Source: Onchidella celtica (lineage: Eukaryota; Mollusca; Gastropoda; Systellommatophora; Onchidiidae). Taken from it: 64,000 bases of DNA. A model generated the notes under the pieces. The model ran no database searches and was not told where the DNA came from. It saw only the letters and a list, made by a program, of their open reading frames with translations. Below are positions 11,201-19,427 of the stretch, piece after piece. The stretch lies in the NCBI GenBank assembly GCA_963931925.1, contig OZ007575.1, positions 39,700,846-39,764,845 of the forward strand, read 5' to 3'. The first letter of the stretch is position 1; each line of letters opens with the position of its first letter. Both the position numbers and the translations under genes were made by a program.

Positions 11201-14200
11201 TCACCTTCCCCAGATGGACTTCCTTCTTCTCCAGGTATTGTCTCATTTTCACCTTCCCCAGATGGAGTTTCTCCTTCACCAGATACTGTCCCAAATTCAC
11301 CTTCCCCAGATGGAGTTTCTCCTTCACCAGATGCTGTCTCAACTTCACCTTCCCCTGATGGAGTTTCTCCTTTACCAGATGCTGTCTCAACTTCACTTTC
11401 CCCTGATGCAGCTTCTTCACCAGATATTGTCTCAACTTCACCTTCCCCAGATGGAGTTTCTCCTTCACCAGATGCTGCCTCAACTTCACCTTCCCCAGAT
11501 GGAGCTTCTCCATCACCAGGTGCTGTCTCAACTTCACCTTCCCCAGATGGAGTTTCTCCTTCACCAGATGCTGCCTCAACTTCACCTTCTTCAGATGGAG
11601 TTTCTCCTTCACCAGATGCTGTCTCAACTTCACCTTCCTCAGATGGAGTTTCTCCTTCACCAGATGCTGTTTCAACTTCACCTTCTCCAGATGGAGTTTT
11701 TCCTTCACCAGATACTGTCTCAACTTCACGTTCTCCAGATGGAGTTTCTCCTTCACCAGATGCTGTCTCAACTTCACCTTCTCCAGAGGGAGTTTCTCCT
11801 TCACCAGATACTGTCCCAAATTCACCTTCTCCAGATGGAGTTTCTCCTTCACCAGATGCTGTCTCAACTTCACCTTCTCCAGAGGGAGTTTCTCCTTCAC
11901 CAGATGCTGCCTCAACTTCACCTTCCTCAGATGGAGTTTCTGCTTCACCAGATGCTGCCTCAACTTCACCTTCTTCAGATGGAGTTTCTCCTTCACCAGA
12001 TGCTGTCTCAACTTCACCTTCCTCAGATGGAGTTTCTCCTTCACCAGATGCTGTCTCAACTTCACCTTCTCCAGATGGAGTTTTTCCTTCACCAGATGCT
12101 GACTCAACTTCACCTTCTCCAGAGGGAGTTTCTCCTTCACCAGATACTGTCCCAAATTCACCTTCTCCAGATGGAGTTTCTCCTTCACCAGATGCTGTCT
12201 CAACTTCACCTTCTCCAGATGGAATTTCTTCTTTGCTAGGTACTGTCTCAACTTCACCTTCTCCAGATGGAGTTTCACCTTCACCAGATGCTGTCTGAAC
12301 TTCACCTTCCCCAGATGGAGTTTCTCCTTCACCAGATGCTGTCTCAACTTCACCTTCTCCAGATGGAGTTTCGCCTTCACCAGATGCTGTCTCAACTTCA
12401 CCTTCTCCAGATGGAGTTTCACCTTCACCAGATGCTGTCTCAACTTCACCTTCTCCAGATGGAGTTTCACCTTCACCAGATGCTGTCTCAACTTCACCTT
12501 CTCCAGATGGAGTTTCACCTTCACCAGATGCTGTCTCAACTTCACCTTCCCCAGATGGAGTTTTACCTTCACCAGATGCTGTCTCAATTTCACCTTCCCC
12601 AGATGGAGTTTCTCCTTCACCAGATGCTGTCTCAACTTCACCATCTCCAGATGGAATTTCACCTTCACCAGATACTGTCTCAACTTCACCGTCTCCAGAT
12701 GGAATTTCACCTTCACCTGATGCTGTCTCGATTTCACCTTCCCCAGATGGAGTTTCTCCTTCACCAGATGCTGTCTCAACTTCACCGTCTCCAAATGGAA
12801 TTTCACCTTCACCAGATACTGTCTCTTCACCTTTCCCAGATGGAGTTTCTCCTTCACCAGATGCAGTCTCAACTTCACCTTCCCCAGAGGGAGTTTCTCC
12901 TTCACCAGAAGCTGTCTCAACTTCACCTTCCCCTGATGGAGCTTCTCGTTCACCAGATGCTGTCTCAATTTCACCTTCCCCAGATGGAATTTCTCCTTCA
13001 CCAGATGCTGTCTCAGCTTCACCTTCCCCTGATGGAGTTTCTCCTTCACCAGATGCTGCCTCAACTTCACCTTCCCCAGGGGGAGCTTCTTCTTCGCCAG
13101 ATGCTGTCTCAACTTCACCTTCCCCAGATGGAATTTCTACTTCGCCAGATGCTGTCTGAACTTCACCTTCCCCAGATGGAGTTTCTCCTTCACCAGATGC
13201 TGTCTCAATTTCACCTTCCCCAGAAGCTATCTCAACTTCACCTTCCCCGGATGGAGTTTCTCCTTCACCAGATGCTGTCTCACCTTCCCCAGAGGGAGTT
13301 TCTTCTTCGCCAGATGCTGTCTCAACTTCACCTTCCCCAGATGGAGTTTCTACTTCGCCAGATGCTGTCTCAACTTCACTTTCCCCAGATGGAGTTTCTC
13401 CTTCACCAGATTCTGTCTCAATTTCACCTTCCCCAGAAGCTGTCTCAACTTCACCTTCCCCAGATGGAATTTCACCTTCACCAGATGCTGTCTCAATTTC
13501 ATTTTCCCCTGATGGAGCTTCTCCTTCACCAGATGCTGTCTCAACTTCATCTTCTCGAGATGGAGTTTCACCTTCACCAGATGCTGTCTCAAGTTCACCT
13601 TCCCCAGATGGACTTTTTCCTTCACCAGATGCTGTCTCAATTTCACCTTCGCCAGAGGGAGTTTCTTCTTCACCAGATGCTGTCTCAACTTCACCTTCCC
13701 TAGAGGGAGTTTCTTCTTCACCAGATGCTGTCTCAATTTCACCTTCCCCAGATGGACTTTCTCCTTCACCAGATGCTGTCTCAATTTCACCTTCCCCAGA
13801 GGGAGTTTCTCCTTCACCAGATGCTGTCTCAACTTCACTTTCCCCAGATGGAGTTTCTCCTTCACCAGATGCTGTCTCAATTTCACCTTCCTCAGAAGCT
13901 GTCTCAACTTCACCTTCCCCAGATGGAGTTTCTCCTTCACCAGATGCTGTCTCAATTTCACCTTCCCCAGAAGCTGTCTCAACTTCACCTTCCTCAGATG
14001 GAGTTTCTCCTTCGCCAGATGCCGTCTCAGCTTCACCTTCCCCAGACAGAGTTTCTCTTTCACCAGATGCTGTCTCAACTTCACCTTCCCTAGAGGGAGT
14101 TTCTTCTTCACCAGATGCTGTCCCAACTTCATCTTCCCTAGATGGAGTTTCCTCTTCACCAGGTGTTGTTTCAACTTCACCTTCTTCTGGATAATCCATA

Positions 14201-14709
14201 TTACTTGAATCTGTTTCAATAGTTGGGAACTGACTTTGGTCTTCAAAAATCTTTCGTACAGTTTCTTTTTCAGTACCAACTGTGGCTGGAACAGAAGGTT
14301 TGGAGGTTGTTGCATAAACTATAGTGTAATGCAAGTATCTATCATCTGTCACTTTTGAAAATGGGCTTGTTTCGTCTGTTGTGTTGATCAACTCCGTGCT
14401 CACAGTAGATGTCATGCTTTCATTTATGTTGTTCATGGCTGAGCTGGTTTCTTGTGTAAGGAAACTTGAAGATTCAGTTACAACAGTATTATCCACATCT
14501 TCAGATGACTGCACAAGCATGGTCGTGGGTGTCATGGTTTCCCCTGAAATGGTTCCAATTTTGTCACTGACAGTGGTCATTACTGGTGACTCAAAAGTTA
14601 TTTCTGTTGTTTCTACTTGAGTTGTACTCGCTAACTCCTGGGTTGATAGTTCATCTGCTTGAGTACTTTCCTCCATGCCGCTCGTCTGTGTTGAGACTGT
14701 TGGCTCAAC
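2281..14709 (-). CDS. Terminal exon: giant SG-rich acidic repeat protein, C-terminal 4,142 residues
   Basis: One uninterrupted coding exon of 12,429 bases. The frame is open to an ATG at 14808, but a good acceptor (gattttccag) at 14709 fits the preceding exon in phase 0. In order: a Ser/Thr-rich, mucin-like stretch (14709-14200); acidic SGEGE repeats (14190-6632); a mixed segment; a four-fold KEWER motif (about 5884-5806); thirteen Thr-rich repeats (5510-4345) and degenerate copies to about 3670; short GPxG motifs (about 2990-2690); a basic helix-prone, Tyr-rich C-terminus with two Cys; and a final Arg8-Lys. No hydrophobic segment long enough for a membrane span is seen, so secretion is inferred. 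I recognise no named family. Proteoglycan core or extracellular-matrix/mucus component is the best guess. Confidence 0.88.
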   Translation of the reverse strand, partial: VEPTVSTQTSGMEESTQADELSTQELASTTQVETTEITFESPVMTTVSDKIGTISGETMTPTTMLVQSSEDVDNTVVTESSSFLTQETSSAMNNINESMTSTVSTELINTTDETSPFSKVTDDRYLHYTIVYATTSKPSVPATVGTEKETVRKIFEDQSQFPTIETDSSNMDYPEEGEVETTPGEEETPSREDEVGTASGEEETPSREGEVETASGERETLSGEGEAETASGEGETPSEEGEVETASGEGEIETASGEGETPSGEGEVETASEEGEIETASGEGETPSGESEVETASGEGETPSGEGEIETASGEGESPSGEGEIETASGEEETPSREGEVETASGEEETPSGEGEIETASGEGKSPSGEGELETASGEGETPSREDEVETASGEGEAPSGENEIETASGEGEIPSGEGEVETASGEGEIETESGEGETPSGESEVETASGEVETPSGEGEVETASGEEETPSGEGETASGEGETPSGEGEVEIASGEGEIETASGEGETPSGEGEVQTASGEVEIPSGEGEVETASGEEEAPPGEGEVEAASGEGETPSGEGEAETASGEGEIPSGEGEIETASGEREAPSGEGEVETASGEGETPSGEGEVETASGEGETPSGKGEETVSGEGEIPFGDGEVETASGEGETPSGEGEIETASGEGEIPSGDGEVETVSGEGEIPSGDGEVETASGEGETPSGEGEIETASGEGKTPSGEGEVETASGEGETPSGEGEVETASGEGETPSGEGEVETASGEGETPSGEGEVETASGEGETPSGEGEVETASGEGETPSGEGEVQTASGEGETPSGEGEVETVPSKEEIPSGEGEVETASGEGETPSGEGEFGTVSGEGETPSGEGEVESASGEGKTPSGEGEVETASGEGETPSEEGEVETASGEGETPSEEGEVEAASGEAETPSEEGEVEAASGEGETPSGEGEVETASGEGETPSGEGEFGTVSGEGETPSGEGEVETASGEGETPSGEREVETVSGEGKTPSGEGEVETASGEGETPSEEGEVETASGEGETPSEEGEVEAASGEGETPSGEGEVETAPGDGEAPSGEGEVEAASGEGETPSGEGEVETISGEEAASGESEVETASGKGETPSGEGEVETASGEGETPSGEGEFGTVSGEGETPSGEGENETIPGEEGSPSGEGEIETVSGEGETPSGEGEIETVSGEEETPSGEGEAETIPGEEGSPSGEGEFEAASGEGETPSGEGEVETASGEGETPSGEGEIETVSGEEETPSGEGEAETIPGEEGSPSGEGEFEAASGEGETPSGEGEVETASGEGETPSGEGEFGTVSGEGETPSGEGEVETASGEGETPSGEREVETVSGEGETPSGEGEVETASGEGETPSEEGEVETASGEGETPSEEGEVEAASGEGETPSGEGEVETISGEEAASGESEVETASGKGETPSGEGEVEIASGEGETPSGEGEFGTVSGEGETPSGEGENETIPGEEGSPSGEGEIETVSGEGETPSGEGEIETVSGEEETPSGEGEAETIPGEEGSPSGEGEVETAPGEGETPSGEGEIETVSGEEAPSEEGEAETIPGEEESPSGEGEVETTSGEGENPSGEGELEIASGEGETPSGEGEVETASGEEETPSGEGEVETSGEGETPSGDGEVETVSGEGETPSGEGEVETTSGEGETPSGEGEVETASGEEETPSGEGEVETTSGEGETPSGDGEVETASGEGETPSGEGEVETASGEGETPSGEGEVETASGEEETPSGEGEADTISGEGETPSVEGEVETIPGEEESPSGEGEVGTVSGEGETPSGEVEVETMSGEGQIPSGEGEVETAAGEEETPSGEGEVETESGEGETPSGEGEVETASGEGETPSGEGEVETESGEGETPSGEGEFETESGEGETPSEEGEVETVSGEGETPSGEGEVDTVSGGGEIPSGESKIESDEIELPSGEGEVEIVSGEGEVPSGEGKVERASGEGELPSGEGEMEVVSGEGEFLSGDGEVETVSGDRELSSGEGEVETVSGEELPSGEVETASGEGEISSGGEIETVSGEGELPSGDGEVERLSGDGEIPSDERELETVSGRGELPSGEGEIETVSGEGQFTSGDGEIEIVSGEGELLLGEEEVKTVSGEEELPSGEGEVETISGEGEFPSGEGEVETVSGEGELPSGDGEVETVSGDGEVPSDERELATVSGEGELPSGDGEIETVSGDGEVPSDERELETVSGEGELPSGEEEIETVSGEREMEIVSGEGEVPSGEMERVSGEGEVPSDERELETVSGEGELPSGEEEIETVSGEREMEIVSGEGEVPSGEMERVSGEGEVPSDERELETVSGEGELPSGEEEIETVSGEREMEIVSGEGEVPSGEMERVSGEGELPSGEGEMEIVSGEGEPPSGDGEVETVSGEGELPSGEVETGEEELSSGEGEVETVSGEGELPSGKGEVERGSGEGELVSGEGEIESSSGEELPSGEGEVETVSGEGELVSGEGEVDIISGEGELPSGEREVVTVSGEGELTPGEGEADTISGEGQVPTSGVGELPSGEGELETVPVEGELPSGEGEVETISGDVELPSGEGEEETVSGDRELLSGEGELETVSGEELPSGEVETVSGEGKLPSGEGEVETVFGEGELPSGEGDVERVSGEGEVETSDEGELPSGEGEIGIVSGEGELSSGDGEVETISGEEELPSGEGHGREVENAKEGVTSSTTVGVTDLSPENGTSVTANMSIVAQDVDDMNFTTSIVDELALCEDDSDETNKFDGDEQSGSILSSIFKMKEVLSQKGKGCTRKPSPGISTDSSSKETHEHYVTEADKIRTTTAIPLETTSNGLHLKDIIPSTALSEEITLPTHDGLELSADVNATTPVVDVQVTGSDVSPSDSDINKMTESSDNVADLPKDKEVQKIADGLGIITIGLEGTTETMYTNEWDSSTSGWPTTTAPPTKEWERVTKEWERRTKPWERVTKEWERHTGIKEKSTTVFAEDTETPVATAMEGNSTEVTTLSSVHDTSDTENMTFSTLTPTSAQFETDSASPIQDETTAIQHETTMTSFTGQAQGSTQTSSDTGLLHIETHKVETMTLKSTDASTTDTSQTEDSGTLHIETHKVETMTLKPTDASTTDASQTNDTDTLHIETHKVETMTLKPTDASTTDVSQTNDTDALHIETHKVETMTLKPTDASTTDVSQTNDTDALHIETHKVETMTLKPTDASTTDVSQTNDTDTLHIETHKVETMTLKPTGASTSDVSQTNDTDTLHIETHKVETMTLKSTDASTTDASQTNDTDTLHIETHKVETMTLKPTDASTTDVSQTNDTDTLHIETHKVETMTLKPTDASTTDVSQTNDTDTLHIETHKVETMTLKPTDASTTDISQTNDTDTLHIETHKVETMTLKPTDASTTDVSQTNDTDTLHIETHKVETMTLKPTDASTTDVSQSNDTDTLHIETHKVETMTLKPTISPHTDSDITTVSILTSLSPSNGTTQTINKTVDILHIETHPMERVTLKPTIDLAGVGSSTILTETTNISNVTDSTSETPTTTVSVSEGRTDIVIPHIETHGVETMTLEPAISSALSDKPTTAVATDSSTSFKKMDTAISSIDTEYSTTTDMKILLKTHEVETVTLKPMEIFPTTQDKFQTPDDQIQLVTKVPPVIELDTVTASSDAVPTRTEQPIQIKTHAMETVTMKPLLETTTSSVSSVSDQTTEFDSTTSTDSPSPITTTLQTMVTWLSNTLSTVSSQEDVSSTSETNISESTSSLFGSNATSSFAPDSQTWDKTTEADTTSLPNIFSTVSTLVYTTVSTILEDDRTERTAGHAESTPQVSSLPGGKDSGIQLMTKKPALTAAIKVTTRKDGRGDVIVKWFSSSDSVTRPTATEQPTTSTTFQPDRWHTAEFLTKWPVTPTTKAPPIYRGPAKGVVILSPNKWIGTYPSKTKPPIVRVPIKGPNGIQLVPGMVLPDRNASQKTDWHQWIQEGNETVFYYTGRPGPDGGIPVYRGIRTGPNGENVPGDPRTGVDVKLTVYKVVKDVMNISRETAVEAYRRAREMLRKTLEQLSRLWSYCVRGVVEVVYVPAERGYVDYSTRLKIAYRNIRKAYEYGCDVLRNTYNDTSTKITKYFNHLADYYKKSYNYYYDLLEASRRRRRRRRK
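4345..5510 (-). repeat. 93-bp coding tandem repeat, 13 copies
   Basis: Period 93 bases (31 residues). The unit core is HIETHKVETMTLKPTDASTT followed by a DVSQTNDTDT-type segment. Thirteen close copies are followed toward the C-terminus by four degenerate ones (ETHPMERVTLKP, ETHGVETMTLEP, KTHEVETVTLKP, KTHAMETVTMKP) to about 3670. Units are rich in Thr and in His/Glu/Thr. Each spacer also carries an Asn-Asp-Thr. Confidence 0.93.
5806..5884 (-). repeat. TKEWERV motif, four copies
   Basis: A short in-frame repeat of about 21 bases gives TKEWERV, TKEWERR, TKPWERV and TKEWERH in a row between the acidic array and the Thr-rich repeats. It is charged with a conserved Trp. Function unknown. Confidence 0.8.
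7601..8095 (-). repeat. 165-bp higher-order repeat, three copies
   Basis: Inside the SGEGE array a 165-base (55-residue) block recurs three times head to tail, starting near 7601, 7766 and 7931, and the copies look almost identical. Each encodes DERELETVSGEGELPSGEEE plus flanking SGEGE variants. This marks recent unequal exchange. Confidence 0.85.
10105..11690 (-). repeat. 957-bp-offset segmental duplication within the array
   Basis: Landmark variants recur at a fixed spacing of 957 bases (319 codons): for example acttccttcttctcc at 10261 and 11218, and ttcccctgatgcagc at 10441 and 11398. The arrangement of variant units around them is shared, so a block of several units was duplicated in frame. 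Exact limits were not determined. Confidence 0.75.
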
Positions 14710-15654
14710 CTGGAAAATCAAGTAGACGTATGCTTTCATTTCTTGAAATATAAACCTGTGAGCCCACCATTCTATCCCTCTCTCTTTTTGGTCTAAACAG
14801 TGTCCCATATTCTACTGCCTCACTACAGATTTCATGCGCACCACAACACTACACAATCATTTCTGGTAAGGAAATTGTGTGCACAGAATTGAATGCGTAT
14901 TAATATCATTTCCGATGCGATGGGCTTATTACAGGGAACCAAAACAAAGATCATTGTAGTTTATAGTTTTACAATTTTTTATTGAAAAATACCTGAAACA
15001 TGAATCAACACATTCGGTCGATACATAAGTGACTGGGTTGGATTAGTTGCAACTTCAGAAAATTAACTTCAGAATTTTTAAAACTGCCATTTTGGTTGCA
15101 GTGTTGAGCAAAAAAAAAGACTAAAGAGCCAAAATTCCCCGACATTGAATTAACCCCGCCACTATTTTTTTGATAATTGATTTTCCACAGATATCTGTAA
15201 TGAACTCTCAAGTCAATTATGAATTAATCAGAAATAAGATTTCATTTGCTTACAGGACAGCTACTTCAAAATTTTCTAAACTCCATGTAAATCAATGACT
15301 GAATGATGACTACAGTAACGATGACCTCTGTCACATTACAGAAATCTCTAAACATCTGTGAAAGTGTACACATGCTTTTTGAACCCTCCATCTCCCACTA
15401 AAAGGCCTGCTAAAATACTCATGTTTGAGTTTGGGTTTTTATGACATTTAAGGTAGGTAAAGACCACACAAAGACCACAACAGTTGCTATTAAGGTTTTA
15501 CCATTTTACAGTATGAAAGCCTATGAAGTTTAGGAAATCCTACTCTTTTGGCTGTATGATGTAACTGCCAGTTACTCTTTCAAAGGATCTGCCATGTCTT
15601 ACTGATTTTGAAATTGGATTTCCTAAACGTCACATGGTTCATAAAAATGTTTAC
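14710..15654 (-). other. Intron before the terminal exon
   Basis: 945 bases, AT-rich, gtaaac donor at its high-coordinate end and ttttccag acceptor at 14710. Nothing else is recognisable. Small ORFs here show no family resemblance. Confidence 0.6.
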
Positions 15655-15716
15655 CTTATCAGTTTGTATCCCAGAAAGAGGTGTGCTTGCATCCAGTTGT
15701 ACCTCACATTGTTTGC
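15655..15716 (-). CDS. Linker exon joining EGF 10 to the repeat exon
   Basis: A 62-base exon, acceptor ttttgacag and donor gtaaac, reading SKQCEVQLDASTPLSG then IQTDK. It supplies the sixth Cys of EGF 10 (KQCEVQ, as in TGxxCE of other repeats) and changes phase from 1 to 0, which is what the giant exon needs. Joining the previous exon directly to 14709 would hit TGA at once. This is the key link between the Notch-ligand head and the repeat tail. It is short, so transcript support would be valuable. Confidence 0.78.
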
Positions 15717-17607
15717 CTGTCAAAAGTCATGAACAGACAAGTAAATTTAGTCTGATAGTGTTTAACTGTTCGCACGTCTCCACATTGTGCAGGTGAAGCA
15801 ATGAATAGATGTTTGTATGACAATGACAATGAGCTCATCTCTCAGTAACTTTTTCACCAGGGAAAACTGGGAGTCCTGCCCCAGTCATTCAAGAAAGAAG
15901 TCTGTGCTTAGAGAACCAAAACTTATGGAAGTTCAGCCTTATAACAGTGGAAGGGGGGAGGGGTGAATGTTATCTGGCTTAAAAGATAATTTATTCACTT
16001 ATGGCATACCATAGGGACAAGTACGTACAGATATCTTGGGAAGTAGGTTAAAACATGTTTTTACAATTCATCTATAAGCAGAAAATTCTTAATCATGAGC
16101 TCTTATCTGATAACAAAACTTGTACAATTGCATCTCATCACAAGTACTCTATCCAAATATGTAGGACTAATTCAAAATTCATCCAGCCATGTTTACGTTA
16201 TTATGTACTAAAGTAAACATGATATGAAACCTCTGTTTCAAAATGGCTCGACTGACCCAATCATTAAAGTTAGTGGCAACACACGAGTAAATGACTGATT
16301 GGTCAATGGCAGTCACTTCCTATTGCATGGACTGGTCCATTGAATGCAGGATAAGGATTGAAATATTATACTCTATTAGCTAATGCATTTTCATCTTAAT
16401 GATACATGAAAGTGATCCATCAACATCCCCCTGTTAAGGCCTGGTTACATGTACAATAGAACTTGATTATAACGAGAGGTCATGTTACACCAAAAATATC
16501 TTGTTCATGTTATACCTGAGGTCTCGCTATTCCAGGAAAGAGTACAAAAAAAAAGGCCAGGGATTAAAATACCCCACTTGTGCAGGACATGCTAACAAGG
16601 GAGGTAACCATAAAAAAGTGGGGTAGTTTAATGTTTACCCCCCTTGGCTTGCACTGTACATCAACGTAGTATGTAATATCAAACTGACAGCAGATCTCGG
16701 CCTTGATATTATTATTATTGGTTGTTGGTGTGTTTTGTTTTTTTGTATTTTTATGCTAACGGTAACCATGTTTCGATCAAATTACAAGAGAGTCAAATGC
16801 AAAAGTTAGAGGCAGATGAGTACGTTTGTTTCCGGCGGTTTCCCGTGCAGTATTATTCATAGTATGGGAACAGGCTGGCCACGTGTTTGTGACACAGGTA
16901 ATGCAGGCATCTTGTCACAAAGCCTGGTCTAGACAAAGAGCATACGCCGCGCACCGATCAATTACGATCAAAGACCGTGCTACATGTAATAATCATTGGT
17001 AGTGACCAGAGAGTACATGTGTGTGACGAAACTACACAGTTGTAGCCTTCTCGGCCTGTATTTAATATTTGCCCCAGTGAGTGGTGAGTCATCACTTTGA
17101 GCTGGCTGCATGTAGTGTGCCGTCACAGCACGTGGTCACTAGGGAGAGAAAGCATACTAGCCTGAAGCGAGAGATGGCCAGGTGGGGTCACAACTCGCAA
17201 GGCGATCGAGTAGTAACAAACAAAAAATGATGCATGTCATAGTCTGAGTGGACTGGCTCTCAAGACATTGTTCTGCAGCCGCTCCCACCATTTGCTCGTA
17301 CGAACTCAAAATTAATTCTCTCACTATAGTAGGTGCTTTGATTATCGACTGCCGTTATTCAAGTATTTTATTGTATAGCTCAGATAGGAGAAAAAAACGG
17401 GGATTTAGAATGTGCCCGATATTGGCAAAGGTCTCGTTGTTAATATTAGCATTGTCGTTAAACATGATAGTCCACTGCATAATTTTAGATTTATTGCTTT
17501 ACTGTAACTTCCTGTTTGTGGACTCCCATCGTTTCTCAAGAATTCCTGAGATGTGAAACATTTTCTGTTCTTTTCACACATTTTATTCAAGACAATAGGA
17601 ATCTTAC
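15717..17607 (-). other. Intron between EGF 10 exon and linker exon
   Basis: 1.9 kb without coding signal. Around 16455-16545 the text reads tagaacttgattataacgag, then runs through an ataacctg-like stretch to ctcgctattccagg, which recalls the ends of pogo/Tigger-type DNA transposons. I could not define the other end, so this is only a hint. Confidence 0.35.
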
Positions 17608-17778
17608 TTGTAAATCCAGCAGGACACTTGCAGAAAAAGTCATCTATTTGGTCAATGCAACTCCCTCCATTTTCACATGGCTGGGTCTCACATTCATCAA
17701 TTTCTGTCTCACACATGTCGCCAGTGTATCCTCCACTACAGCTACATGCAAACGTGTCATACATGTTCAAGCAGGTAC
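17608..17778 (-). CDS. Exon: EGF 9 end and EGF 10
   Basis: A 171-base phase 1-1 exon. It completes EGF 9 (GTCLNMYDTFACSC, GGYTGDMC) and encodes EGF 10 (IDECETQPCENGGSC, FFCKCPAGFT). EGF 10 has the IDEC calcium-binding start. The donor is gtaaga. The last Cys of EGF 10 comes from the 62-base linker exon. Confidence 0.92.
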
Positions 17779-18656
17779 CTACAGAAACAGAATAACTGGC
17801 CATCATTTTCAGCATTACAAGAATCATGTTGTTAACATTGAGTTAATCTGTCTTTCGATCACCTATATATATCACAAGAGATTTAATTAGAAAACTATAA
17901 GTGCTATAATGCAAATTTTACATCTTTGGCAATTAATAAATTAAAATATTGGATGCAGCTCTGCATGTTTAAGCTGATGGTGGTCTCACTGGCAAATTAT
18001 CAACAGCACATTTTGATAATTGAAGACTTAATATTTGGTCACAGCTAGGGAATTTGGCCGCTGCAGAAATGTATGTACTGTAGGAAAATAGATCTTCTAG
18101 ATTCACAAAAGTGTTAATGTGAACAGTTACCAGTGGTTGTATCCACTGCATAGATCTTTACATCTTTTCTCACAACTGTAAACACAATTGGAACCCACGA
18201 TTCATACAATCGTTTATTATTTATTATTTTGCCTTTGCTGTAACGCTGAATGATTTATATATCTACTAAGTCCATTTTTGTGATTTCTGACGTACTACCA
18301 TTTTGTCATATTATCACAAATGATGTGCTTAACTTGCATTTGCCAACAATAACTTTTCATCCCAGCAGAACTGTATTCCATACTGCATCAATTCAGAACA
18401 AAATCATATACATGTATCAATACTTCTGTTGTTCAGTTGCAGATCTGTGTATTTTAAGTCACTTCCTCTCCCTCTTCATGCTATAAAGAAGCAGCAGTAG
18501 CCTATATCAAAATGAAATAGCATAACGTAATTCTTAAACAGAAATATAGTCGATTTCCGCCTGACCTCTCTTTAATTTGCTGCCACTGCATCAAAAAATG
18601 AATCAGCCTAATCACCATCGACTCATTTCAATTAAATCAAGAAACAGACCAGTTAC
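17779..18656 (-). other. Intron within EGF 9
   Basis: 878 bases, AT-rich, with clean gtaact donor and ttctgtag acceptor. No repeats or ORFs worth naming. Confidence 0.6.
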
Positions 18657-18836
18657 CTCTATTCTGACAAGGTTGTGATCTGCAGAAGTTAACATCCACT
18701 GTACAAGTTTTGCCCCTGAAGTAAGTTGGGCATTCACATGTAAAATCACTACCTGATCCAGGACGACATGTGCCACCATTTTTACATGGGCGGGCATCAC
18801 AGGGATCTATTGTTATAAAGATCTCACACATGGGGC
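18657..18836 (-). CDS. Exon: EGF 7 end, EGF 8, half of EGF 9
   Basis: A 180-base phase 1-1 exon. It closes EGF 7 with PMC, encodes EGF 8 (CDARPCKNGGTC, FTCECPTYFRGKTC) and starts EGF 9 (NFCRSQPCQNRG). The acceptor is catattttcag and the donor gtaact. Confidence 0.92.
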
Positions 18837-19313
18837 CTGAAAATATGGATAGCTATCAATACATGTCTTTGGTCCTTTCAAACATTGACAGTACATTTAC
18901 GTGTGCTCTAAGTACAACCTGTATCAGACTACATATTTCATTTATTCATTACACTAAATCATTCACAAATTTACTATATTCAGTCCCTAAAGCATGACAC
19001 GGGCTCCTAAGATGGTATCATTAATGACAGAACAAGCAAATCAAACTCAAAATGTTTGTGCTTTTGCTGTGTATTCAGATTAAAGTTCAATAAACATCAT
19101 AACACAGGAGACTCAACTCTGATTGTGAATTTATCATAAAGAGTCACCTGTTCATGTGCAGAAACACAATGTTCATCAATATCATCCTCATTCTCTGAGT
19201 TTTAAGCTGCCCAGGATGTCATGTCTGTAGCATTATTTGCTCGATCAAGACAGGGGAGCATGCTAAAATGTGGGCAAAGTAAATTCATTAAAGTAAATTG
19301 TGTACAGCCTTAC
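18837..19313 (-). other. Intron within EGF 7
   Basis: 477 bases, gtaagg donor and cag acceptor. No other feature seen. Confidence 0.6.
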
Positions 19314-19427
19314 TGTCAGTCCCTGGAGGACATGTACATGTGAAGCCATCCTCTGTCCCCGTGCATGTTCCACCATTCTGACATGGATTGCTGCGGCATT
19401 TGTCAATAAATTCCTCACAATTGACAC
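19314..19427 (-). CDS. Exon: EGF 6 end and EGF 7
   Basis: A third 114-base phase 1-1 exon. It closes EGF 6 with VNC and encodes EGF 7 ([26 protein letters not shown]). The donor is gtaagg. It is separated from the preceding exon by a 5.75-kb intron filled with nested LINE remnants. Confidence 0.92.

Larger units (their letters stand above)
6632..14190 (-). repeat. 48-bp coding minisatellite, SGEGE repeats
   Basis: A tandem array of about 7.5 kb with a 48-base unit encoding SGEGETPSGEGEVETA (16 residues, two SGEGE cores); variants swap TP, LP, VP or IP and VETA, VETV or IETA. The upstream two-thirds favour the ETA/TP type, and the part below about 8940 favours VETVSGEGELP. Each core is Ser-Gly-Glu-Gly, which fits the Ser-Gly-X-Gly signal with acidic flanks used by xylosyltransferase to start chondroitin or heparan sulfate chains. 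At two per unit the array holds very roughly 250-300 candidate sites. Length is a multiple of three throughout, with no stop. Confidence 0.93.

Noticed and set aside
6521..12298. 1,925-codon plus-strand ORF of SPSPDG repeats, and the further ORFs at 7209-8414, 8457-12239 and 12267-13703
   Set aside because: Shadows of the minus-strand SGEGE array: the period of 48 keeps several frames open. The minus frame alone continues into non-repeat coding sequence and joins the EGF exons in phase.
10377..13118. Minus-strand ORF of KVKLRQHLVKEKL repeats, and similar ORFs at 8949-9893, 9900-10370 and 13350-14315
   Set aside because: Out-of-frame reading of the same repeat. It does not extend beyond the array and has no splice context.
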